A stretch of DNA of 64,000 nt from Symbiodinium natans (GCA_905221605.1 CAJNDS010002543.1:221663-285662), one strand, 5' to 3'. Positions 51,819 through 62,140 are shown, counted from the stretch's first letter. Numbers and translations are program-made. The notes: a model not told the origin generated them from the sequence alone.

Positions 51819-51913
51819 GGTAGCTGCCTTCATTAGGGCCCCTTTTGTGTACCCATTATAAGGCGGCACCCTTTAAAAGGATCCCAAAAGGGAGCCTAAT
51901 GTAGAGAACTACC
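51819..51913. mobile_element. Introner-like element, family 11
   Basis: GGTAGCTGCC..CATTAGGGCCCCTTTTG on the left, CAAAAGGGAGCCTAATG..AACTACC on the right form nested inverted repeats. Its minus-strand end reads CTACCAG, as in family 5. Confidence 0.75.
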
Positions 51914-52365
51914 CCTATGCACAAATGACTGTATGCTGATACTTGGGACGTGTTCCTATTGAACTGGGAAGGGAGCTCAAGCTACAGGCCACAGCGGCTA
52001 CAGAGGCTTTAAGGCGCGAGATGAGCTGAAAGCGCCCCAAAACTTGAAGGCTTGTTCACGTCTGCGAACTTCAGAACTCTCCGAGGCTGTGGCCGGTGTG
52101 CTTGGAAGAGGCAAAGGCAATGTTCCCAAAAGCCTCTCTGCATGTGGTTGTTTAGGGCTTTTGAGAGCTTTCGGGGCCTTCAGGGCTACAAGGCTTGTTT
52201 GTGGACAATGACGGCTGAAGTCGGGCGCCAGGGGAACAAGAAGTGTTGCTGCTTTCAGCCTTCCTTCCTGGCTTTCAGGCGCAGGTCTGGCGCAAAGTTC
52301 CCACGTTGTTACAACCGCAGGACGCCAAGTCTTTAACTCTAACCTATCTGGTCCACAAGCCTTAT

Positions 52366-52494
52366 GCAGCTGAATGCACCTCGCCTGGTTGGCTGATGGC
52401 GGTTATGACAGCGCTTAGCGTCATGTCGTTGGGCTCTACACCATCTCGGCGCATTTGCTCCTGCAAATCCGGCTTGAAGGATCCCCAAACCCGA
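52366..52494 (-). CDS. PPR-motif exon
   Basis: Minus-strand frame SFKPDLQEQMRRDGVEPNDM, then TLSAVITAISQPGEVHSAA and a stop. The order E.M...GVEPN..T..AVI.A is the end of one PPR repeat and the start of the next. Confidence 0.65.
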
Positions 52495-53262
52495 ATCCTT
52501 CGCTCCAAACGCCCAAGCTATGGTGAGTTCCACAGCATGCTGCGGGGCAGTGCTTTTGCAGGTCGACGAAACAAAGATCTACGTCAGGGAGGTCTTACCA
52601 GTTGCCAAACCCAGAACTTGCTCGCAAAGACTTGGTTTGCATTCTCGACTTGCCAAAGTCATAACGCTTCAAAGGAAGGCCTGACGCTTTAACCCCAAAT
52701 CAACAGACTCGAGCATGAGCTAGCGTTGAGACATCGAAGACCAGAGCTTCTTGTGTCATACAAAAATAACTCACTGGCCCACAGCCTCAAAACCAAAGTT
52801 GCCCATGCACGGATGAACAATGCACGGTTCTGAGACATGAGATGACAGTAGCATGTGACAACCCTTTTGGGAAGAGCTGTGCAAAGCCCGTTGATCATCG
52901 GAGCAGACAGGTGGATGTTGGATGGCACTTCTACAAGCAAAAGGCTTCACAGCGACATTCCATTCTAGTTCAATGATGACAATGATGTCTAATGAAACAC
53001 TATTTCTCGCACTTCCACAACGCACGAACTGGCCGAGTAGGTCAAAGTAGAACTGTGCATGCCCTGTGCATCTCAACTGCATGAATGGTCTGGCCTCTCT
53101 GTCATCTGCCAGGCACGCAAAATAGAATCTGATGCCTTCAAAGCTGAAACCTTCTAGCCAGAAACTCTGGCATAAATACGAAATTGAGGCATCCTCAATC
53201 CCGAAAACATCTAAACCTGAAGACCCTATTTGACCATGGCCACACCCCTCGAAGCCACGTAC

Positions 53263-53340
53263 CCTACGAAGGTCCAGCAGCACCAGGGACCAAGGCCAAG
53301 CGCTTTCGCAGGCACGGATGCCAGCGCTGTACACCACAAC
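53263..53340 (-). CDS. PPR-motif exon with both splice sites
   Basis: After GTAGCAG the minus strand reads 26 codons, VVVYSAGIRACESAWPWSLV to LLDLRR, ending CGTAGG|GTACGT. It fits a PPR repeat (VVYSAGI.ACE.....W.L). The frame stays open for another 160 codons into the presumed intron (to about 52771), which is probably fortuitous. Confidence 0.6.
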
Positions 53341-54679
53341 CTGCTACACATGCGAGAAAAAGCACTGGGTCGCGGGAAAACTGTCTGTGAACCTCATTTC
53401 ATCAGCCAGCTCATCAAGCACTGAAGCGCTGCAAAATGCAGCGTAGATCCGAGATTGCCCCCAGTGCTTTTTATGGCTGATTCTTTGCACAGTTTGCAAA
53501 GTTCTAAACAGCTTAACAGCTTGACAAAACAGCCCCACAGAGCCCCACAGAGTCTCTTTGAAAGGGCACGCAAGTTAAACCGTTCCCATGCCAAGAAACC
53601 GCTGCGGGTCACTGAGCTATCCGTCAGGCAGCAAACAACATGAACAGAGCAAGCACAGCGAGGTCAATCTAATAGAGCTCGAAAGCCCTGAATCAGTTTA
53701 AGCAACAGCCCAAATACACGCAACCACACACAAATACCACAAAACTTATGCTTGCACTCTGTAAACACAGTGAAGCCTGGACCATGCCACAGGACAAGAA
53801 ATCCGAAAGACATCAACCTTCCCAGCCCCAAACAAAACCTTACTCTTCCTAGGTGCCTAGACTATTGACTGCAGCCCCGCTGAGGCCGCTGGCATTGGGA
53901 GCCACCTTCCTCCTGGGCATGACCTGATGGGGTTGAAGTCTGAAGCCCCTGCGCTCACGAAACCCCCGGTTACGCAACTTCTGCGCCTTAAAGTCGTGAG
54001 CTCGGTCTTAAGGGTTGTATGTGGTCCTTCCAATTGTACTCTGAACAGTAGCATAGTTCTTGTGTGCATGTAAGGCCCATCCGTGCGTCGGATTTCGCAC
54101 AGATTTGGGACTTCAATTACAATGTAGGTGTGTGTTTTTATTATAAGCTCTTGCCAGTGTAAAGCATAAACCAACTTACCTGTTGCGGTACGCCCTGACG
54201 GGCTATCACTTGCACAACTTCCACTTCATTAATACAACATGAGAACACCGAATCTGAGGGAGTCGTCTGTGTGCGGAACACGACGAGTACATGGACGACA
54301 CACCGCCCCCGGCGACTCTTTGACTGCACTTTGGCAGGGAATGGAGGCTCAAAATTTGTGGCCTTAAACAGGATGCGCCTGCTTAGATACTTGGGTCTCA
54401 GGGCCTAGGATTGTGGGCCTTTGTAGGCGTTTTGTCCGGGCCTTTAGCACCGCTTTGGGAGTGAGCATATCAAAGCCTCGTGCCCTAAATCGTCAAATCC
54501 ATACGAAATGCGACAAAGCTCCTGAACAAAAAACCCTTTTGCAGCATCGAGCTTTAGCCAAATTCTGCCTGTTGGTACGTCCTATAGAGCCTGCTGGTCC
54601 TCAGAATCAGCTATGGGCGTTCACTTCAAATATGGATCTCGTCAGAATCTTCTGTGGCTGGTAAGTAGGAGCCATTATG

Positions 54680-54718
54680 GTTTAGGGTTTATAGGGTTTG
54701 AGGTTTAGGGTTTAGGGC
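54680..54718. repeat. Telomere-type repeat, TTTAGGG orientation
   Basis: Five units with TTTATAGGG and TTTGAGG variants, on the 3' side of the PPR exon. Confidence 0.9.
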
Positions 54719-54840
54719 CCAATGTCGGCCCGGGCACTTCCATCAGCTGCAGCGCTTGCAGCCACTGCTGGCACTTCTCACAAGCACTCACCGCCGCGGC
54801 ATAGGAGAAGACATTAGGAGGCACCTTCCCAGGGCCAAGC
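54719..54840 (-). CDS. Full PPR-repeat exon bracketed by telomere-type repeats
   Basis: Minus-strand LGPGKVPPNVFSYAAAVSAC, EKCQQWLQALQLMEVPGP: one complete 35-residue P-class repeat. The acceptor reads CCCTAAG|C at the edge of the upstream array (54841-54890). Confidence 0.7.
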
Positions 54841-54890
54841 TTAGGGTTTCGGGGTTAGGGTTTAGGGTTTAAGGTTTAGAGTTTAGGGTT
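54841..54890. repeat. Telomere-type repeat, TTTAGGG orientation
   Basis: Six to seven units with TTTCGGGG, TTTAAGG, TTTAGAG variants. Confidence 0.9.
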
Positions 54891-54943
54891 TACAAAGTTT
54901 GTGCAGCAAAGCCTTGCAGCCCTGAAAATTACGAGTAGTCATG

Positions 54944-55023
54944 CTAGGATGGGCTATTAAGCCTTTAAAATCCCCAGAATGAACCCTATATAAGGATTTG
55001 AGGGTATAATGGCCCATCCTGGT
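54944..55023. mobile_element. Inverted-repeat element, family 3, copy D (shorter)
   Basis: CTAGGATGGGCTATTAA start, GGCCCATCCTGGT end. The core lacks the GGGCCGTTTAAGGG block of the other copies. Confidence 0.8.
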
Positions 55024-55029
55024 GAGCAC

Positions 55030-56180
55030 AAAAAATCATGGACATCATAATCTGGTTGGCGTGGGAATTCATTTGCCTAGGCCTTTGACATGTGATATTC
55101 GGGTTCGCGCATGAATTTCTACATGATGTACCTTAGTGTGCAAGGCTAGCCTCTGGTTCGCTTAAGAAATTTCCATATCAGCAATTCAAAAGGGAGCCCA
55201 AAATAGAAAGACTCACGAAAGGAACTGGCCATGACAACCATAGTTCTGCAAATCAAACTGTCAAAATACCTTCCGCTCTCCCTGCAGCGTTTAAATTTGT
55301 CAGCTGTGCCGATGCAAAATCGCAACATGGACTGCGAACCGCACAGGCACAGGACTTCACATGACAACCACGCTGCTTCTACAAGCAAGTTGTGTTTGCG
55401 AGCTTCTGTCTTGAGATACGGCTTGATTCAGGTTGGACATTATGACGCTACTTAAAGATAAGAATGTATTGTTCGTTTGTGCAAGTGACTCTGGTGTTCC
55501 AGAAGCCAGCGCAGACAAACAAAATGTAGATTACAACGATATGTAACCATGTATGTCGAGGGGAGGTGGTCTTGTTTGTTCTGGGGATACATGCATGTAG
55601 TGTGTCCTTAAGGAGACATTGATTTACATTTGCACGTTGATTGAAAAGTGTTGTATCCCATCAAATCGTTGGACCTCTTCGGTCTTGATGTTCCTCTGAA
55701 CAAACTCTGTCATATTGATTCTGTGGATCCCAAGAATTCAACATGACATATTGTCAATAGCGGATGCTCGGGTAACAACTAGCACCAAGAGACTTTTATC
55801 CACAACCTGGCCCCGTCAACTGAAATACGGTATACCAGAACCTAAGCAAGACACCGTAGACTGCGAACTTGTAGCCCTATAGCTCCGCCTTCTTCCCTGC
55901 CATGGCCCCAAGCAGCGCCAACGCAATCCTCCATTGTTCCTGGAAACTTTGCGGGTCGGGTTCATTTTATGTGTTGTTTTCTGGTGAAAGCTTTCTTCCC
56001 ACAGCAGCATGTCCAGGACATGAGGGGCGAATCTTTACACTTTTACTGCGAGAACTGTATCCCGGGTTAGAACCGAACATGAACACAGTGAGCTTGTGTG
56101 CACACGCATGCGTTTGTGAGCGCCAACTGCGTGAGCTACGCTAAGCAGAATTTCGAAGGAAAGCTGGCAGGAGCAGCAAT
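55030..56180. other. No supported gene
   Basis: Short open frames only, on both strands; no repeat block or inverted-repeat element seen. Confidence 0.5.
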
Positions 56181-56209
56181 ATGAATAGGAGTGAGTTGTG
56201 GGAAGAGGA

Positions 56210-56321
56210 GTACTAGCAGGAACAGCAGCAGCAGCGGCGGCAGAGGCAGCGGCAGCGGCAACGGCAGCAGCAGCACTAGCGGCGGCGGCGGCGGCGGCAG
56301 CAGCAGCAGCAGCAGCTGCAG

Positions 56322-56357
<36 letters not shown>

Positions 56358-56360
56358 CGT
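56210..56360. repeat. (AGC)/(GGC)/(GTC) trinucleotide repeats
   Basis: AGCAGCAGCGGCGGCAG-type repeats followed by ten or more GTC triplets. The poly-Ser/Gly plus frame and poly-Asp/Leu/Pro minus frame are artefacts. Confidence 0.95.
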
Positions 56361-56575
56361 TTCTGATTCTTTAAAATGTGTAGCCGAAACGTTCCCGAAA
56401 GGGTGGCTCGCATCCCGCTGGTTGCGGAAACCCTGCAGTTGGCACCGCTTTAGGCGCTTCGTGTGTTTATGCTCACAGACACGAGGATGAGGCTTATCAG
56501 GTGGTCTCAGATGCGTCATACCCGTAACCGTCGTGACTTTGGGAGCCTCCTATCCACAAAGTGTTGACATTTACG

Positions 56576-56746
56576 ATGATGAGGCCCCTCCGGCAAGGCA
56601 TCCTCGTAACGATCATCGCTTTAAGCCTCGTTGGCTGTTCGCATCTCCAAAGTTCTGACAGTTTCGATCATAACCTAGTAGTTAGAAGTAGTTCGATAAC
56701 TGCCCAGAATCAGCCCCTAAACGACCTATCCCGGAGCCCTAAATAA
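56576..56746 (+). CDS. Small ORF with a bacterial lipoprotein-like signal sequence
   Basis: ATG to TAA, 56 residues. The N-terminus MMRPLRQGILVTIIALSLVG C has a basic n-region, a hydrophobic core and an LVGC lipobox with Cys at +1, followed by a polar Ser/Asn-rich tail. It would be called a lipoprotein in a bacterial genome. Here it stands alone, next to a PPR fragment on the other strand, with no neighbouring bacterial-type gene. Chance, a secretory or plastid-targeted peptide, or a transferred fragment are all possible. Confidence 0.25.
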   Translation: MMRPLRQGILVTIIALSLVGCSHLQSSDSFDHNLVVRSSSITAQNQPLNDLSRSPK

Positions 56747-56747
56747 A

Positions 56748-56790
56748 CTTCGGCAAGCCGCACCCTTCTCGCAGGCACTGATCCCAGATG
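56748..56790 (-). CDS. PPR-motif fragment
   Basis: Minus-strand GISACEKGAACR, the core PPR phrase. Only a dozen residues can be followed. Confidence 0.45.
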
Positions 56791-56896
56791 AGAAAGCGAG
56801 GACGCTGGATTGTAGCCCTCGCCCCTGCATGGTTGCTCGGGGAGGTATGGCTGTGGGAGTTAAGCGTTCAGGACTTTACAAGCTTCTGCCTGAGAT

Positions 56897-56950
56897 TCTA
56901 AACCCTAAACCCTAAACCCTAAACCCAAAACCCAAAACCCTAAACCCTAA
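56897..56950. repeat. Telomere-type repeat, CCCTAAA orientation
   Basis: Seven units with CCCAAAA variants. Confidence 0.9.
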
Positions 56951-56977
56951 GAAGGTTCAAGGAAGCCAACTGGCCCC

Positions 56978-57088
56978 CCCAGGATGTCCCAAAAAAAAGC
57001 CCAGGCCTCCATCTCCTCCAGCAAGGCCAGCGCCTGTGTCCATTGTCTGCCCCGACCCAACGCCGTCATGGCAGCTGCAAAGGACCTG
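56978..57088 (-). CDS. PPR-repeat exon with acceptor at a telomere-type array
   Basis: Minus-strand SFAAAMTALGRGRQWTQALA, LLEEMEAWAFFWD. This is a near-perfect P-class repeat (SF.AAM.ALGRG.QW..AL.LLEEM). The acceptor is CCCTAAACCAG|G, formed at the end of the array at 57090-57140. Confidence 0.7.
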
Positions 57089-57089
57089 G

Positions 57090-57140
57090 TTTAGGGTTTA
57101 GGGTTTAGGGTTTTAGGGTTTTAGGGTTTTAGGGTTTAGG
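57090..57140. repeat. Telomere-type repeat, TTTAGGG orientation
   Basis: Seven units with TTTTAGGG variants; on the sense strand of the PPR exon it is the upstream intron end. Confidence 0.9.
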
Positions 57141-57205
57141 GGTCCTTGTTGGGGTTATATTGAAAAGTATCATATTTCATCCTTATTGGGTTTTTTCTGA
57201 TAACG
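57140..57205. mobile_element. Diverged family 4 element
   Basis: GGTCCTTGTTGGGGTTATAT and CATCCTTATTGGGTTTTTTC match the copy at 22386-22483; the right terminal repeat is lost. Confidence 0.65.
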
Positions 57206-57650
57206 GTGGGTTTTGGGGTCCCCTCCCCCCCCCCCCCTGTGGTTCATGGTCCGTGGTTCATGGGTTTGTGGTTTAGGGGTTTAGGGTTAGGCTGTAGAGT
57301 TCAGGATTTTCACTATGGTCCATTGGTTCATTGTGGGTTTAGAGTTTAATCAGGGTTCAAGGTTTGGGGTAATGGTAGGTTTACGGTTTCCCCTCTCCCC
57401 CCTGTAGTTCGTGCTGAGCTTACGCTTCAGGGTTCAGGGTTAAAGCGGCTAAGGTTTCGGGTTTACCCTTCTCCCTCCCGTCGTTCATTGGTGGGTTTAG
57501 GTTTTAGGGCTTAGGGTTCAGGGTGTGGGGTTTAGGCTGAGGTTTCTCTGTCATCCCCCGTGGTCCGTGGTGTTTTTAGGGTTAACAGGCAGGGTTTGGG
57601 GGGGGATGCCGTGGGGGGGGGATACCATGGGGGGGGGGGGGGGGGGTCGA
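57206..57650. repeat. Highly degenerate telomere-type repeats with C- and G-runs
   Basis: GGTTTAG, GGTTCATGG, GGTTTGTGG-type units with C-runs (57224-57236) and G-runs (57616-57647). Confidence 0.7.
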
Positions 57651-57849
57651 TTACGCGCAACGCGGGCGCAGTTCGTCTGTCGAGTTCGGGCTTGACGCTT
57701 AAAGGAGCCTGAAGCTCCGGGAGCTTACTTAATTATATGATTGCTTGAATCTCAGAGGTAGAAACAAGACGTGTGTGCTCTCGTGCACCATGGAAAGCGC
57801 GTGCCTAAAACGCAACCATGATTCTTGCAAGAACCTAGGGGGCGGGATT

Positions 57850-57903
57850 TGGGTTTTGGGTTTTTGGGTTTTGGGTTTTGGGTTTAGGGTTTAGGGTTGA
57901 GGG
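57850..57903. repeat. TTTTGGG/TTTAGGG repeat
   Basis: GGGTTTTGGGTTTTTGGG units grade into TTTAGGG. Confidence 0.85.
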
Positions 57904-58227
57904 TCCTGAGCTACATCCCGTTCTTGTCTACTGAACTCGAGCCCAATGAATACTCGTCGACAATCCCTGCATCAACGCCCCATGCATGGGGCCGATGTGT
58001 CGAGTCGCCAAGAAAGACGTGACAGGACTTGTGCAATTTCGAAAAAGCTGTACACTAAGGTGGACCCTATAAACCCTCAACCCTAAACCCTAAACTGTGA
58101 ACCCTGATTCCGTGGAACTTCGTGGATTCTGAGATTCTGCGCTGGGGTTTCGTCTCCGCGGCATGCGTCTTGGCACACGCTCCAAGCCGCCACCAAACAA
58201 CCCCACTCCGGACAACTGCGGCAACCT

Positions 58228-58266
58228 GTTTAGGGTTTAGGGTTTAGGGTTTAGGGTTTAGGGTTT
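58228..58266. repeat. Telomere-type repeat, TTTAGGG orientation
   Basis: Five units on the 3' side of the next PPR exon. Confidence 0.95.
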
Positions 58267-58384
58267 GTAGCAGCCCAAGCGTCCCCGCATCCACCGCTTC
58301 CGCCTCTCGCAGCAGGGTCAAGGCAACGGGCCACTGGTCGAAGCAGGCTGCGAGGGCCGCGTTGCCTTTGCATCGGCCCATCTG
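58267..58384 (-). CDS. PPR-motif exon
   Basis: Minus-strand MGRCKGNAALAACFDQWPVA, LTLLREAEAVDAGTLGLL. The pattern G..ALAAC..W..AL.LL fits a PPR B-helix; the first helix is shortened. Confidence 0.6.
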
Positions 58385-58427
58385 CACACGATGAAAACAA
58401 ATTTGAGATTTTGGGTCTGTACTGATT

Positions 58428-58500
58428 TTAGGGTTTAGGGTTAGGGTTTAGGGTTTAGGGTTGAGGGATTAGGGTTTAGGATTTAGGGTTTAGGGTTTAG
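58428..58500. repeat. Telomere-type repeat, TTTAGGG orientation
   Basis: Nine to ten units with TTGAGGG and ATTAGGG variants. Confidence 0.95.
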
Positions 58501-58847
58501 ATGTTGGGAATCTGCACATCTCGCGTGTGGACTGAACTGCTTGGAAAGCCGTGGGCAGCTTTCAGATTTGGAGTAGGAGGGCGTGTGGAAGCTCGCGATT
58601 TCTGGATAAAGAATTGATCTTAAGTGTACAGAAAGTTAGTAGGTTAGTGTGAGCTGCAATTGAGTGTGGACCTAAGGCTGGGTCGTGAGAGACTTAACGC
58701 AAAATGCCGACAGCTGTCTGGCTATAGTCAAATCGCATCACGACCCCAAGCGTACCGCCCATGTTTGCCGCAGAGGCGCACACAATAGCATTCGGCGTCA
58801 CTTCTCTGTCCTAGCAGGTGCTATAGGCTAAGATGCAAAGTATGCTT

Positions 58848-59315
58848 CTACAAGTCTCTCAAAGACATCTCTACTTTACTCAAAAAAGACTCCTTACCCC
58901 AGCTCACATCTCGCGACAAAACCATCAAGGGTTCGGCATGCTTCAAGCATGATTGAAACACACAGCGGGCGCCGAGTCTAGTCTGCGACAGAGGAACTTC
59001 GCTTGATCTTGTGTTTCTTTGACCCTTGGCCCACTCATGTCTTACAACAATGAGCACATGTTGTTTACTTGTTTGTGTGAATGACGGAATTCTTCTTGTC
59101 TTGCACCCGGCCCTGCACAAAATGTGTGCGGCTGGACACAAGACGGACTTCGGGTTCATCATAGGAACAACAAGCTCGTCCTCCATGAGCTGTAGAACTT
59201 GTACAGCGGCCACCCAGTGGCTAGCCTGCGCAGAGCGCGAGATGAGCTTCTGGTGTGCTGAAGGCTGCCGATCAATGGTACCTGGCACATCCTGTTCGCC
59301 AAGCCTCTGACGCAT
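58848..59315 (-). CDS. 155-codon open frame with a PPR-like N-terminal half
   Basis: Minus strand. The first part contains RQPSAHQKLISRSAQASHWV, AAVQVLQLMEDELVVP and HILCRAG, which has PPR spacing (LI.......W..A..VL.LM). The second half (from about 59100 down) is unassigned and may be intron read-through. Confidence 0.45.
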   Translation of the reverse strand: MRQRLGEQDVPGTIDRQPSAHQKLISRSAQASHWVAAVQVLQLMEDELVVPMMNPKSVLCPAAHILCRAGCKTRRIPSFTQTSKQHVLIVVRHEWAKGQRNTRSSEVPLSQTRLGARCVFQSCLKHAEPLMVLSRDVSWGKESFLSKVEMSLRDL

Positions 59316-59331
59316 TAGATCGTGAGTCTGT

Positions 59332-59372
59332 ACCCTAAACTAAACCCTAAACCCTGAACCCTAAACCCTAAA
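59332..59372. repeat. Telomere-type repeat, CCCTAAA orientation
   Basis: Five units, upstream (sense) of the preceding PPR-like frame. Confidence 0.9.
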
Positions 59373-59477
59373 CCTCTCTTGCTAAGCCTTGCCAAATTCT
59401 TGGGATTAAACTTGGGCTTCACAGTCGCAGTTTTTAGGGCCCCACTTGCCACCTGAGCAATGCTTCGCTTGAGTTCG

Positions 59478-59628
59478 GGTTTAGGGTTTAGGGTTTAGGG
59501 TTTAGGGTTTAGGGTTTAGGGTTTAGGGTTTAGGGTTTAGGGTTTAGGGTTTAGGGTTTAGGGTTTAGGGTTTAGGGTTTAGGGTTTATGGTTTAGGGTC
59601 TAGGGTTTAGGGTTTAGGTTTCGGGCTT
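59478..59628. repeat. Longest telomere-type array in the window
   Basis: About 21 TTTAGGG units; only the last few are altered (TTTATGG, TCTAGGG, TTTCGGG). Confidence 0.95.
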
Positions 59629-59796
59629 AGAGTCCAGGCCCAATTCAAATGCACAAGCTGGAAGATGTGGCGTGCCAAAGAAACCTCATTGTTGTCGTGA
59701 CCCTGAGGTCTGTATCTGATACGTTTTACCCGAAGAACTGAGCCAAGCAGTCGCCTTCTGGCACACGCTGATGCAGGCGCCGCATGCAACCACCTA

Positions 59797-59820
59797 GGGT
59801 TTAGGGTTTAGGGTTTAGGG
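59797..59820. repeat. Telomere-type repeat, TTTAGGG orientation
   Basis: Three units. Confidence 0.85.
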
Positions 59821-59910
59821 CCACAGCGTGGGAGCAGGTCGCATTATTCCCGGGCGCAGAGAACAGCATGCCTGCAGAACGTCACTTGCAGATTGAGTGC
59901 TGGCCAATAC

Positions 59911-59948
59911 GGTTTAGGGTTTAGGGTTTAGGGTTCAGGGTTTAGGGT
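59911..59948. repeat. Telomere-type repeat, donor side of an exon
   Basis: Five units, one TTCAGGG. On the minus strand the intron starts GTTACCCTAAACCC. Confidence 0.9.
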
Positions 59949-59951
59949 AAC

Positions 59952-60060
59952 TCAAAGAGTCAACGTCGCATTCCAGGCAAGTTGCATCGAGCTGCAAGCC
60001 TTCTCGGACCTGAAGCTCAACTCTCATAGTAGCATAGCAGAGGGCTTCGAGCTGGTCTGT
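59952..60060 (-). CDS. Exon with strong splice sites, unidentified
   Basis: After CATTTCTCTCAG the minus strand reads TDQLEALCYATMRVELQVRE, GLQLDATCLECDVDSL and ends A|GTTACC, so the downstream intron begins with the telomere-type array. Amphipathic helix character; perhaps part of a PPR-type solenoid. No firm family. Confidence 0.5.
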
Positions 60061-60071
60061 CTGAGAGAAAT

Positions 60072-60236
60072 GAGCTCGGCAGCGGCAGCGGCCGCGGCGG
60101 CAGCAGCGGCAGCGGCAGCGGCAGCGGCAGCGGCAGCGGCAGCGGCAGCGGCAGCGGCAGCGGCAGCGGCAGCGGCAGCGGCAGCGGCAGCGGCAGCGGC
60201 AGCAGCAGCAGCAGCAGCAGCAGCAGTGGCAGTGAG
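60072..60236. repeat. (GGCAGC)n hexanucleotide repeat
   Basis: About 25 units, then (AGC)n. It lies just upstream of the acceptor of the exon at 59952-60060. The poly-Ala (plus) and poly-Leu/Pro or Cys/Arg (minus) frames are artefacts. Confidence 0.98.
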
Positions 60237-60445
60237 ACATGTATCTCAGCAGGATGCCATGGTGCAAAGTGCAGTGCCGTCCATGCAAAGCCAAGACCGC
60301 ACCAGCAATGCTGACAACTTGAGAACACCCCCCTTGCACGCATGAAGTTAATACCCCCGCCGCAGAAACATCAAACCCTACACCCCAAACTTTGCAAGTT
60401 CCAGAAAACTTGGCTCCTCATGATGGAACCGAGAACCCACCAAGC

Positions 60446-60512
60446 ACCCCGCGAGCTCACCGAGCACGGCTAAAGCCGCTGTCCACTGCTGCGATGCCTC
60501 GAAGCATCCGAT
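60446..60512 (-). CDS. PPR-motif fragment
   Basis: Minus-strand GCFEASQQWTAALAVLGELA, the second helix of a PPR repeat (W.AAL.VL.EL). Confidence 0.55.
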
Positions 60513-60515
60513 CAG

Positions 60516-60585
60516 TGAGCCTGTCAGCGTGCGTCAGCGCGTGTCAGCGTGTATCAGCGCGTGTGAGCGCGTGTCAGCGCAGCCA
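60516..60585. repeat. GTGTCAGCGC minisatellite
   Basis: Six to seven copies of a ten-base unit with one or two changes each (GTGCGTCAGC, GTGTATCAGC, GTGTGAGCGC). Confidence 0.85.
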
Positions 60586-61384
60586 GCATGGTCATACGCT
60601 TCATAGATGGTAAACACATCTTACACAAGGTTTGCATCTTCCACCGAAGCAGTTGATGTAGCCCTGTTACACTGCATTGCAAGTCTAAGCAGCTGCAGAT
60701 AGCTGCTTCTTGCCCTTCCGAGACTGATGACTAGCACTACACTCACCGAGTCTCGCTCCATTGAAACTACGAGTTCCTCGAGTATCATGGTAAGGTCGAA
60801 AGGTGTTTGGGTTTAGATGTTGCGGAAGAAGGTCGAACATCACCGAGCACGCAACGACCTTTCTTTTCCGGCCCTACTTTGCAGAACACATTTGCTCCTC
60901 CGCACTGAAGCACCCAACGCCCACAAGCGCAAAGGCGAATATCCGTGAATGATGAGACATGCCGTTGCTCGATGGATCAAAGATGAGACCAGCCACTGTA
61001 CAGGATGATGTTGGGCTGGGCAGCCGCGCTTGCCTGACAGGTGTGCAAAGGAGGGGTGGGGGTAGAGTCTACAGTAGACTGCGTGTGGCAGACTTCTTGT
61101 ATCGTACATGTAGAATGTTGACCTGTGACGCACAAAATGTACATGGCAGATTTCCGGAAATTCACAAAAGTATCTCATAGTACAAGCCACTTCCTGCAAG
61201 GTTTCGCAACCTACCTGGTATAGAAGCTAGGCACGGACCCTCGCTGACCCTCAGCTCATTTTAGTGTGTCAGGATTCAGCATTGAGTTCTTACCAGGACC
61301 CCCGAAGCACGTAAAGAATGCCCCGCAGCCCGTCAAAAGAGGCGCCTTATGTTTACAGACTTTTGGGAGGTCTACTTACTGGCC

Positions 61385-61500
61385 GTCAACCCCATACAAA
61401 GGACCATTCCTTGTTTTACATACCTTCTAGGGGGTTTAGGTGACCCGCTACAAAGGACCATTTTTTGTTTTACATACTTTTTAGGGGGTTTAGGTGAGGC
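61385..61500. repeat. Tandem duplication of about 60 bases
   Basis: ACAAAGGACCATTCCTTGTT..GGGGGTTTAGGTGA is repeated once at about 61450 with few changes (TTTTTTG for TTCCTTG). On the minus strand it gives KPPKKYVKQKMVLCSG and KPPRRYVKQGMVLCMG. Confidence 0.9.
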
Positions 61501-61504
61501 ATTC

Positions 61505-61614
61505 GGTGGCACACAAGGAGATCTGTTCCCAGCGGCCATGAAGTCGAGCAAGGCCACAGCGACTTCCCATCGGCCGTCTTTGCGGCATCCGTTGATGGCT
61601 CCTTCGGTGGTTTG
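61505..61614 (-). CDS. PPR-motif exon
   Basis: Minus-strand TTEGAINGCRKDGRWEVAVA, LLDFMAAGN. It fits a PPR repeat (.I..CRKDG.W..A..LL..M). The array at 61615-61695 is its upstream intron end, and the frame continues into the tandem duplication at 61385-61500. Confidence 0.65.
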
Positions 61615-61695
61615 GGTTTAGGGTTTAGGGTTTAGGGTTTAGGGTTTAGGGTTTAGGGTTTAGGGTTTAGGGTTTAGGGTTTAGGGTTTAGGGTT
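61615..61695. repeat. Telomere-type repeat, TTTAGGG orientation
   Basis: Eleven perfect units. Confidence 0.95.
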
Positions 61696-62029
61696 GCATG
61701 TCCAAGCTGAGAACAAGGGCCCCTGGATTCACCCAGTGGGAGCCGCGTTTAGCCATGACATGGTGGCCTCCCACGGAAGCTGCAGAAGCCGCCAATCCTG
61801 AGATTTGCCAGAGGAACGACAGAAACATGAGGTACATCATAGGGCAAGGACCAGGCAAAGGGCAACGGCATCTTTCACCATTGGCAGCTCGACGGAATCA
61901 TACAAGCTTTGATAGTATAGACTTAATTAAGATTAGGCTCCGAAATCCAAGACTCAAGCCCCAAACCCCTTGCCCTGGAAAAGTCTTACTCAACACAGCC
62001 TGCATCCTCGGCCTTTTCCTCAGAACAAA

Positions 62030-62106
62030 GGCGAGGAGCCCTGATGATGGGCAGCATAGAGGAGGCGCACTGCGGCTGCCCACTCCCCTTGGAAGCATCC
62101 AGGGCT
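62030..62106 (-). CDS. PPR-motif fragment beside a telomere-type array
   Basis: Minus-strand PGCFQGEWAAAVRLLYAAHH, a PPR B-helix (GEW.AAVRLL). The array at 62107-62140 lies directly upstream in the sense direction. Confidence 0.55.
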
Positions 62107-62140
62107 TTAGGGTTTAGGGTTTAGGGTTTAGGGTTTAGGA
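62107..62140. repeat. Telomere-type repeat, TTTAGGG orientation
   Basis: Four to five units. Confidence 0.95.

Noticed and set aside
56136-56519. Ser/Gly-rich and Asp/Leu/Pro-rich proteins on both strands
   Set aside because: Trinucleotide repeat artefacts; the unique flanks show no domain.
60070-60345. Poly-alanine protein (plus) or leucine/proline-rich protein (minus)
   Set aside because: All frames across the GGCAGC repeat are open; the sequence is a microsatellite.
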